A stretch of 39,372 nt of DNA. Origin: Thermodesulfobacteriota bacterium. GTDB lineage: Bacteria; Desulfobacterota; Dissulfuribacteria; Dissulfuribacterales; QOAL01. Shown here one piece after another: positions 33,389-39,372 of this stretch. Position numbers and translations under genes: made by a program. The stretch covers positions 1-39,372 of the forward strand of contig JAADCZ010000162.1 in assembly GCA_013154175.1 (NCBI GenBank). Direction: 5' to 3'. Position 1 is the stretch's first letter, and the number at the start of each line of letters is the position of its first letter. The notes below the pieces were generated by a model, which saw only the letters and a program-made list of their open reading frames with translations, was not told where the DNA came from and did not search any database.

Positions 33389-35461
33389 ATGGAAACAGCC
33401 AAGGTAAGAAATTTTGCAATAGTTTCTCAGAGCGGCAGTGGCAAGACATCTCTGGCCGAGGCCCTGCTCTATTCTGCAAAGGCCACCAAAAAACTAGGCA
33501 AGGTGGATGAGGGTAATTCCAACCTCGATTTTGAGCCTGAGGAGGTGAAAAGGAAGATTACCATAAACACTGCCTTCTTTACCTTCAACTGGAACAAGCA
33601 TGCGCTCTACCTTATGGACACCCCGGGGGAAGACAACTTCCTCCATGAAACCATTTCTGCCCTGCGTGTTGCAGACAGTTGCCTGTTTGTGGCAGATGCA
33701 GTTGATCCGGTCAAACCCCAGACCCAGAAGATCTGGTCCATGGTGGCAGATGCCGGGGTTCCGGCCCTGATGTTTCTCAACAAGATGGACAGGGAGAGGG
33801 CAAAGTTCAATGAAGCACTCGATGCCTTGAGGGAAGCACTCGAGATCAGGCTGGTGCCCGTCACCCTGCCAATTGGTCGGGAGGAAGATTTCAAGGGCGT
33901 CGTGGACCTGGTGCAGATGAAGGCCTATGAATTTTCCGAGGATGGGAAAAAGAAGCCCATAGACATTCCTGCCGACATGGCAGATGAGGTGGAAGAGGCC
34001 AGGAACAACCTTATTGAATATGCAGCAGAGTCCGAGGAAGAGCTCCTTGAAAAGTTTCTCGAGGGAGAGGAGCTTTCATCAGAGGAGATACTTTCCGGCC
34101 TTAGGCAGGGTATTCTCGATGGCGGGTTTGTCCCTGTGGTTTGTGGTTCTGCCACCAAGAATATCGGCCCCTCCATTCTCCTCGATCTCATAGTGAGCTT
34201 CTTGCCATCTCCAGAGGACAGGGGTGAGGTTACTGGCGAGGATCCTGAAAAGGGTGAGGAAGTCGTGAGAAAGCCAAGCCCGGACGAACCATTTTCAGCC
34301 CTTGTGTTCAAGACCCTTACAGACCCATACGCAGGTCGCCTTTCCATTATGCGCATATACTCTGGCGTGTTAAAGCCAGACGGAACGGTTTTGAATGCCA
34401 ACAAGAAGGAAAAGGAAAAGTTTGGCCCCTGTTTCGTTTTAAAGGGCAAACAGCAGGAAAATGTTGACGAGGCAGGCCCTGGTGCAATAGTCGCCTTGGC
34501 CAAGCTGAAACATACTGAAACGGGTGATACCCTTTCAGATCCAGCAGCCCCCATCATATATCCCTTCGTTGAATTTCCCTCACCTGTCATCACCTATGCC
34601 CTCAAGCCAAAGAGCAGGGGTGATGAAGAGAAGATTACCCAGGCCCTTGCAAGGCTTAGGGAAGAAGATCCCACCTTGCAGGTCACCAGAGACACAGAGA
34701 CGAACGAGCTCCTTATCTCAGGCCTTGGCCAGATTCATATAGACGCCACCATCGACAAGATGCAGCGCAAGTTTGGTGTCAGTGTTGATCTCACCACCCC
34801 GAAGATAGCCTATCGCGAAACCATCAAGGCCCCCAAGAAGGGAGTCATCTATCGTCACAAGAAACAGACAGGTGGTGCAGGCCAGTTCGCAGAGGTACAT
34901 TTTGACATCACGCCGTTACCCAGGGGCGAAGGTTACGAGTTTGAAGAGGCCCTGGTTGGAATGAATGTTCCAAGAAACTTCGTTCCTGCAGTAGAAAAGG
35001 GTATCCAGGAGGCAATGCAGGCAGGCCCCTTGGCAGGCTACCCTGTTACAGACGTAAAGGTTCGCTTCTACGACGGTAAGTCCCACGAGGTGGACTCCAG
35101 CGAAATGGCCTTTAAGATTGCTGCCATTCAGTGTTTCAAAAAGGGTGTCATGGAGGCAAAGCCCACCCTCCTCGAACCCATTGTGAAGCTGGTGGTCACA
35201 GTGCCTGAAGACAGTGTGGGAGATATCATTGGCGACTTGAATGCCCGTAGGGGAAAGGTCATGGGTATGGAGCCTGGCAAGGGTGTCCAGACCGTGACTG
35301 CCCTCGTACCCCTTTCAGAGGTTCAGAAATATGTCCTCGATCTCAACGCCATGACAGCTGGTCAGGGTACCTTCACCATAGAGTTTTCCCACTATGAAGA
35401 GGTGCCACCCAACCTTATCGAAAAGATAGTTGCTGAAAGAAAGCAGGAGGAAGACAAGTAG
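33389..35461 (+). CDS. Elongation factor G-like translational GTPase
   Basis: 690 aa, full EF-G domain order. G1 is SQSGSGKTSLAEALLY, the switch region reads EEVKRKITINT, G3 is DTPGEDNF and G4 is FLNKMDRE. Domain IV/V blocks include RHKKQTGGAGQFAEVHFD, GMNVPRNFVPAVEKGIQEAM and DLNARRGKVMGMEPGKG. It belongs to the divergent EF-G2-type group rather than canonical FusA: the G3 His of DTPGHVDF is Glu here and RGITI reads RKITI. Role in translation is therefore uncertain. GGGAG upstream supports the ATG. The mogA TTG starts on the base after its stop. Confidence 0.9.
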   Translation: METAKVRNFAIVSQSGSGKTSLAEALLYSAKATKKLGKVDEGNSNLDFEPEEVKRKITINTAFFTFNWNKHALYLMDTPGEDNFLHETISALRVADSCLFVADAVDPVKPQTQKIWSMVADAGVPALMFLNKMDRERAKFNEALDALREALEIRLVPVTLPIGREEDFKGVVDLVQMKAYEFSEDGKKKPIDIPADMADEVEEARNNLIEYAAESEEELLEKFLEGEELSSEEILSGLRQGILDGGFVPVVCGSATKNIGPSILLDLIVSFLPSPEDRGEVTGEDPEKGEEVVRKPSPDEPFSALVFKTLTDPYAGRLSIMRIYSGVLKPDGTVLNANKKEKEKFGPCFVLKGKQQENVDEAGPGAIVALAKLKHTETGDTLSDPAAPIIYPFVEFPSPVITYALKPKSRGDEEKITQALARLREEDPTLQVTRDTETNELLISGLGQIHIDATIDKMQRKFGVSVDLTTPKIAYRETIKAPKKGVIYRHKKQTGGAGQFAEVHFDITPLPRGEGYEFEEALVGMNVPRNFVPAVEKGIQEAMQAGPLAGYPVTDVKVRFYDGKSHEVDSSEMAFKIAAIQCFKKGVMEAKPTLLEPIVKLVVTVPEDSVGDIIGDLNARRGKVMGMEPGKGVQTVTALVPLSEVQKYVLDLNAMTAGQGTFTIEFSHYEEVPPNLIEKIVAERKQEEDK

Positions 35462-35956
35462 TTGTTCAAGGCGGGCGTTCTAACTGTTAGTGACAGTACC
35501 TATCAGGGTCTCCGGGAGGATGCCGGAGGCCCTTTAATATGTGAGTACCTCGAGGGCACGGATAAGTTTCAAATATCCGCAACTGGCGTAACCCCAGATG
35601 AGGAAGACGAGATTAGAAAGACGCTGGTTTCGTGGGTTGACGAACTTGGTCTCGATATCATCTTTACCACAGGGGGCACAGGGCTTTCACCACGAGATGT
35701 GACTCCTGAGGCTACCCTAGATGTCATTGACAGAGCCATTCCAGGGATGAGCGAGGCAATCCGTGCTTATGGTTTGAACAAGACTCCAAGGGCCATGCTT
35801 TCAAGGGGTGTTGTGGGGGTCCGGGGCAAGTGCCTGATCATCAACTTGCCAGGTAGCCCCAAGGCAGTCAGGGATGGTCTCGAGGCGGTTGGCCCTGTCC
35901 TGGAGCATGCTATCATGAAGATTCAAGGGGATACCACCCCGTGCGGTAATCCATAG
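35462..35956 (+). CDS. mog: Molybdopterin adenylyltransferase (MogA-type)
   Basis: 164 aa. It adenylates molybdopterin before molybdenum insertion. Motifs: AGVLTVSDSTYQGLREDAGG, FTTGGTGLSPRDVTPEAT and INLPGSPKAVRDGLEAV. Initiation is at a TTG directly after the EF-G stop; GGAGG lies 11 nt upstream and the N-terminus matches the family only from this codon. MoaB-like proteins share the fold; the PRDVTPEA and PGSPKA motifs are common to both. Confidence 0.9.
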   Translation: MFKAGVLTVSDSTYQGLREDAGGPLICEYLEGTDKFQISATGVTPDEEDEIRKTLVSWVDELGLDIIFTTGGTGLSPRDVTPEATLDVIDRAIPGMSEAIRAYGLNKTPRAMLSRGVVGVRGKCLIINLPGSPKAVRDGLEAVGPVLEHAIMKIQGDTTPCGNP

Positions 35957-35984
35957 GAAAATAAAAAAATAAGGTAGATTTGTT

Positions 35985-37031
35985 ATGGAAATAGGAATAG
36001 TAGGCCTTCCAGGTTCTGGAAAGACCACCATCTTTAATGCGCTCACAGGAAGCGAGGCAGAAGTTTCTGCATATTCCGGTGGAAAAAAGGATCCAAATAT
36101 TGCCCAGGTGAAGGTTCCAGATGAACGGCTGGACAAGCTCAGCCAGATGTATAATCCCAAGAAGACGAGCCCGGCCATTATCCAGTATGTGGACCTTGGT
36201 GGAGGGTTGAGTGCCAAGGATGAGAAGGATTCAATGGATGCCATTCTGCGTCTGTTGAGGCCGTGTGATGCCCTGGTGCATGTGGTGCGCTGTTTCGATT
36301 TTGCTGGTCAACCCCCAAATCCCCAGGAGGACTTTGAGAACTTTGAGGCAGAACTCCTGCTCACAGACCAGATGATAGTGGAACGGCGCCTGGAGAGGAT
36401 GGAAAAGGAGCTTAAGAAGGGCAAGAAGGGGAATCCAAAGGAGTTCGAGCTCCTGAAAAAGGCCTATGAGCTTCTAGACAGTGGCCGTGCCTTGAGAGAG
36501 GATGAAGAGATAAGTAACGCCCCAGAGTTAAAGGGCTATACCTTCCTTTCTGCCAAGCCCTGCATCGTGGTGTTGAATCTGGGGGAAGATGCAGATCCAA
36601 GCCAGTTCGACGTTGACCTCCCAGAAGGCGTCAGTGTGGTAAAGATAAAGGGCAGTCTTGAGATGGAGCTTTCCCAGCTCGATGAGGAAGAGGCCGAGAT
36701 GTTCAGGCAGGATATGGGCATCCAAGAGCCTGCCACCTATATGCTCATCCGTGAGTCCTACAGTCTTCTTGGGCTGATTTCTTTCTTTACAGTAGGCGAG
36801 GATGAGGTAAAGGCCTGGACGATTAAGAAGGGAACCGTGGCTCAAAAGGCTGCAGGCCGCATCCACTCAGACATTGAACGTGGGTTTATCAGGGCGGAAG
36901 TCGTGGCATTTGATGATCTTATAGCTGCAGGTAGTTATCAGGCGGCCCAGAAGGCAGGAAAGGTACGCCTCGAAGGCAAGGATTATGTGGTGCAAGACGG
37001 GGATGTTATCAACTTCCGATTCAATGTTTAG
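35985..37031 (+). CDS. ychF: Divergent YchF/OLA1-type ATPase with TGS domain
   Basis: 348 aa. P-loop GIVGLPGSGKTTIFNALTG; C-terminal DUF933/TGS region with SYSLLGLISFFTVGEDEVKA, GTVAQKAAGRIHSDIERGFI and VQDGDVINFRFNV. The central part departs from YchF: the usual NVGKST is GSGKTT, the FPFCTI segment is absent, DIAGLVKGA reads DLGGGLSAK, and the NxxE nucleotide-specificity motif reads NLGE. So it is a YchF-family member, probably a paralogue with altered switch regions. It is 28 bp after mogA and ends in a terminator. Confidence 0.85.
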   Translation: MEIGIVGLPGSGKTTIFNALTGSEAEVSAYSGGKKDPNIAQVKVPDERLDKLSQMYNPKKTSPAIIQYVDLGGGLSAKDEKDSMDAILRLLRPCDALVHVVRCFDFAGQPPNPQEDFENFEAELLLTDQMIVERRLERMEKELKKGKKGNPKEFELLKKAYELLDSGRALREDEEISNAPELKGYTFLSAKPCIVVLNLGEDADPSQFDVDLPEGVSVVKIKGSLEMELSQLDEEEAEMFRQDMGIQEPATYMLIRESYSLLGLISFFTVGEDEVKAWTIKKGTVAQKAAGRIHSDIERGFIRAEVVAFDDLIAAGSYQAAQKAGKVRLEGKDYVVQDGDVINFRFNV

Positions 37032-37213
37032 ATTTTTGGAAGGTTAGGAGAAGGTGATAAAACTATTATAGCGCAGTCTCTGTTTGAAGGTTGGCAAGTG
37101 TAACGTGCCATTATAGTTACTATTTGTATCAATTGATACTACTGAGTCTTATTTGGTAATTCAGCTTTAGTTTTGGAATAGGTTGTTTGAGATAGGTTTA
37201 CTATGAACTTTTT

Positions 37214-37245
37214 GGCCTGGCTAAAATTATTAGCCAGGCCTTTTT
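37214..37245 (+). terminator. Rho-independent terminator of the EF-G/mog/ychF operon
   Basis: Perfect 9-bp stem GGCCTGGCT/AGCCAGGCC, loop AAAATTATT, then TTTTT. On the - strand the trailing bases are A-rich, so it acts rightward. Confidence 0.9.
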
Positions 37246-37249
37246 GTTG

Positions 37250-37549
37250 CTAACCCTTTTTAATCATTGCCTTAAAGTCGGCGTAGATATCCTTTATCCT
37301 TTTCCTTAACTCTGCAATCTTCTTGTGTAGATCCTTATGGCCGTGACGAGGCTCAGGCAGTGAGAATATGATTGAATGTAGTTCGTCAATGTAACCCTCA
37401 ATTGATTTTTCCCACTCGGGGTTGCCCGATTTTTCTACATCCATTGCTTCCTTGATTTCTTTTTCCAGGGTAGAGATTGCATCCTCAATTGCATCAATGT
37501 ATTCCTTAGTAATTGCAGCTAGTTTTTCTTGTTTTTCTACAATATTCAT
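37250..37549 (-). CDS. Small helical protein of unknown function
   Basis: 99 aa, highly charged, predicted all-helical with coiled-coil-like stretches (KLAAITKEYIDAIEDAISTL; KDLHKKIAELRKRIKDIYAD). No signal peptide or membrane segment. GGAGG lies 7 nt before the ATG and a promoter-like element with an inverted repeat precedes it, so it is probably a real monocistronic gene. Family not recognised; a structural or chaperone-like role is only a guess. Confidence 0.75.
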   Translation of the reverse strand: MNIVEKQEKLAAITKEYIDAIEDAISTLEKEIKEAMDVEKSGNPEWEKSIEGYIDELHSIIFSLPEPRHGHKDLHKKIAELRKRIKDIYADFKAMIKKG

Positions 37550-37562
37550 GACTTCTCCTCCT

Positions 37563-37585
37563 TTTATTAAAAGTTGTTTAATAAA
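37563..37585. promoter_or_regulatory. Inverted repeat at the start of the 99-aa protein transcript
   Basis: TTTATTAAA-AGTTG-TTTAATAAA, a perfect 9-bp dyad between the -10 region and the Shine-Dalgarno. It could be an operator or a leader hairpin. Confidence 0.5.
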
Positions 37586-37613
37586 AAGATGATCATTCTG
37601 GATTAATTGTCAA
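37585..37613 (-). promoter_or_regulatory. Promoter-like element for the 99-aa protein
   Basis: TTGACA-17 bp-ATCTTT on the - strand (TTGACAATTAAT at the -35 side). Perfect -35, poor -10. The region is very AT-rich. Confidence 0.45.
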
Positions 37614-37746
37614 TAAAACAAAGTATTTTGTAATTAATTTTTTTTAAACGGACTTAATAAAAGGTTTGAAAATGATAGACTTGTTTGAGAATTGCGGTGG
37701 TTTCGCGGCAGGTAGCTGAAAAAAACGGCAATTTACCGGGCTTGCC

Positions 37747-38424
37747 CTACTTCTTTTGAAACAGCATGTTGAAATAGAGTCCGGCCCATTCAGGAAGCCA
37801 GGGCACCAGATGGGCCCTTTTTACCAACCTGAACCAAGGGGTTGCTGCCTCGATACACATTTTGTAGGTGGTGACGTGGTGTTGCTCGATGCCCTTGAAT
37901 CCAATTGAGGCAAATGCCTTTTCCATAAATTTATCGACCCTTGGCATCCCCACGAGCAAATATCCAGAGGGCGTCAACAACTCATGAAGCCTCTCAAAAA
38001 CCGGCTCAAGATCCTGAATGTGTTCCAAGACAGATATTGCCACAATCAAGTCAAAGCCTTCCTTGTCAAAGGTGACCTCAAGTAGGTTCCCTTTAATCAA
38101 ATGGCACTGGACACCGAGGCGTCTCAGGTTTGCTCCCACCACTTCAGGGTCAGAGGCAAGATCCACTCCCGTGACCCTATCAGCCATTTGTGCAAGGGAG
38201 GGAAGGAGTATTCCGCTGCCATAGCCCACCTCGAGCACCGATTTAAACGGGGGGTTCAAGAGGGCAAGGGCCTGCTCAATCCGCTTTTTGAAAAACCAGC
38301 CAACCAAAGGCTTGTAGTAATAGGGAAGGGGATCATCCGGGGTGTTTGGTGTCAAGGAGCCCTTTGGTGGCAGAAGAAAGAGATTGGTCCTTGTCATTGT
38401 GGGGGTATTGGCATCCCTTGGCAT
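37747..38424 (-). CDS. Class I SAM-dependent methyltransferase
   Basis: 225 aa, Methyltransf_11-like. Motif I is VLEVGYGSGILLPSL, the acidic loop is VTGVDLAS, and later motifs are DLIVAISVLEHI and LTPSGYLLVGMPR. Substrate is unknown; a small molecule, lipid or sugar is more likely than DNA, judging by the fold type. It lies alone between non-coding regions. An ATG ten codons in (MTRTNL) is an alternative start. Confidence 0.88.
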   Translation of the reverse strand: MPRDANTPTMTRTNLFLLPPKGSLTPNTPDDPLPYYYKPLVGWFFKKRIEQALALLNPPFKSVLEVGYGSGILLPSLAQMADRVTGVDLASDPEVVGANLRRLGVQCHLIKGNLLEVTFDKEGFDLIVAISVLEHIQDLEPVFERLHELLTPSGYLLVGMPRVDKFMEKAFASIGFKGIEQHHVTTYKMCIEAATPWFRLVKRAHLVPWLPEWAGLYFNMLFQKK

Positions 38425-38513
38425 CTTGGAAGTCCCTGAAAGCTAGAAGTGAATAAGTAAAAGACAGTGTATTAAACTCGGCCGATTTTTAAAGCGGATT
38501 TTTGGGAAAAGTG

Positions 38514-38589
38514 AAGGTCCAAGAAAGCCTTCAGTAAAAGTCCATGATATCAATGGGATATCAATGGGCCGAAGACCTTCCTGGACCTT
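38514..38589 (-). repeat. 19-bp inverted repeat enclosing a tandem 11-mer
   Basis: Arms 38514-38532 and 38571-38589 pair at all 19 positions when read as - strand RNA, with three G-U pairs; on the + strand those three are mismatches. The 38-nt loop holds GATATCAATGG twice in tandem (38546-38567). No T tract follows, so it is not an ordinary terminator. Confidence 0.65.
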
Positions 38590-38700
38590 TAGCCCCCCTA
38601 TGAGCCCCTTTGTGAGACTGAATCGAGGATTTGGCTCCAAAAGTGTGTAAGGGGTTTCTTAACGCCTTGTTTTTTTGACGTAAATTAAGGAATCGACCCC

Positions 38701-39372
38701 TTAGGATATGCTAGATGCTACCACCTCTGCCGCCTTGGCAAATTGTTCCCTTTGCATATCCTGGTCAGAGGTCTCCTCCACATGGGGCAGTATCTTAAAC
38801 CCCCTGTCTTTCATGGCACCAATCAAATCACTGTATTGATCTTCCTCACCCTTTACCATGTTAAGCAGGAAGAATTTTTCAGCGTAATCCTCCCTTGGAA
38901 GCTGTTGCACCCTGTCCAGGGTTTGCCTGTCCTTGAGGCTCAGGACGACCACTACCATCTCTGCATCATCCAGCAGCCTGGCAGCAGTCTCCCCAAGACC
39001 ATAGGTTTCGGACAGAAGGGTGTCAGATGCCTGCTCTGCCTCCTTTTTAATTTTTTCCACCATCAAGGGCCCGCCCTGTGCCCCTGGGAACAGTTTTCCA
39101 TAAAAGAGCCTCTGGCCGTTGCTCTCGATCCTGAGGAGTTCTCCAACCTGCATGTTGAGCATCTGGAGGGCCTTTTGTGGACAATGGGCAGCACAAATTC
39201 CGCAACCTTCGCAGTCAAAGGGGTCTATCCACAAATCCTCCTTGCTGATTGCTCCAAAGGGGCATTTTTTTGCGCAAAGCCCGCAGTTGGCACACACCAT
39301 ATAGTTGCGAAAGGGGGCCAGTATGTTGAAGGGCTCCTTTTGGGGCTCATTTTCCCCAAAGTAGTCCTTCAA
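38701..39372 (-). CDS. MinD-like P-loop ATPase with inserted ferredoxin domain, 5' partial
   Basis: C-terminal ~223 aa; the frame is open to the window end and the track's 'start' is a TTG, so the Walker A region lies outside. Two [4Fe-4S] motifs are seen: CANCGLCAKKCPFGAI and CEGCGICAAHCPQKAL. They are followed by LFYGKLFPGAQGGPLMVEKI and a degenerate ATPase second half (GLGETAARLLDDAEMVVVVL). This matches the 'MinD superfamily ATPase containing an inserted ferredoxin domain' (Mrp/NBP35-related), usual in anaerobes and often found as tandem pairs. Partner and function unknown. Confidence 0.82.
   Translation of the reverse strand: MKDYFGENEPQKEPFNILAPFRNYMVCANCGLCAKKCPFGAISKEDLWIDPFDCEGCGICAAHCPQKALQMLNMQVGELLRIESNGQRLFYGKLFPGAQGGPLMVEKIKKEAEQASDTLLSETYGLGETAARLLDDAEMVVVVLSLKDRQTLDRVQQLPREDYAEKFFLLNMVKGEEDQYSDLIGAMKDRGFKILPHVEETSDQDMQREQFAKAAEVVASSIS

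Noticed and set aside
33205-33510. 101-aa + strand ORF upstream of the EF-G-like gene
   Set aside because: It starts inside a terminator-like hairpin, overlaps the EF-G-like gene by over 100 bp in another frame, and has no recognisable domain or good Shine-Dalgarno.
38443-38640. 65-aa - strand ORF in the gap before the methyltransferase gene
   Set aside because: It runs through the 19-bp inverted repeat and tandem 11-mer, so its sequence is explained by the RNA structure; no ribosome-binding site was seen.

Overview
The window is a compact bacterial chromosome segment of about 50% GC. It has short intergenic gaps, overlapping start/stop codons, good Shine-Dalgarno sequences and some GTG/TTG starts. 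Gene order (rpmF-plsX-fabH ... fabG-acpP-fabF-rpiB-glyA-dCMP deaminase; ffh-rpsP-khpA-rimM-trmD-rplS-rnhB-yraN), a ferredoxin-fused EtfA, a MinD/ferredoxin ATPase and a PEP-CTERM-type protein suggest an anaerobic Desulfobacterota (former Deltaproteobacteria) organism. That assignment is inference. No IS element, prophage, rRNA or CRISPR array was seen.

Layout. 1-2535 (+): 3' part of glmS and a UDP-glucuronate 4-epimerase-like sugar epimerase. 2608-2684: tRNA-Pro(GGG) with its own terminator, then a short structured spacer. 2884-7926 (-): an AT-rich accessory island with a membrane-anchored LuxR-type regulator, a VPLP/PEP-CTERM-like exported protein and a large beta-propeller/PKD exported protein. 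The last two sit behind a clear sigma-54 -24/-12 element with two upstream inverted repeats. 8086-9691 (+): purQ and a degenerate TatC-like protein. 9802-21243 (+): a long lipid/one-carbon run of yceD, rpmF, plsX, fabH, acyl-CoA dehydrogenase, etfB, ferredoxin-etfA, fabG, acpP, fabF, rpiB, glyA, dCMP deaminase and a LOG-family protein. 21278-25980 (-): an unusual four-gene operon with a PAS histidine kinase, a nucleosidase/GT2 fusion, a ParB-like protein and a spore-photoproduct-lyase-like radical SAM enzyme. 26376-31709 (-): the translation/secretion operon ffh-rpsP-khpA-rimM-trmD-SPOUT methyltransferase-rplS-rnhB-yraN, with a strong sigma-70 promoter at its head. 32020-37031 (+): a 367-aa protein of unknown function built on a tandem duplication, then an EF-G-like GTPase, mogA and a divergent YchF. 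37250-39372 (-): a 99-aa helical protein, a SAM methyltransferase, and the 3' part of a MinD-like ATPase with two [4Fe-4S] motifs.

How the genes work together. The lipid block holds phosphatidate/fatty-acid initiation (PlsX, FabH), carrier (AcpP), condensation (FabF) and ketoreduction (FabG), but has neither FabD nor a recognised enoyl-ACP reductase. An acyl-CoA dehydrogenase with its electron-transfer flavoprotein fills the place where fabD usually lies. The island near 2.9-7.9 kb looks like a regulated surface or exopolymer-associated protein set.

The best candidates for undescribed biology are the HK / nucleosidase-GT2 / ParB-like / SPL-like operon, the ACAD-ETF insertion in the fab operon, and the 367-aa duplicated protein. 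All functional statements come from reading motifs by eye; no database search was run.
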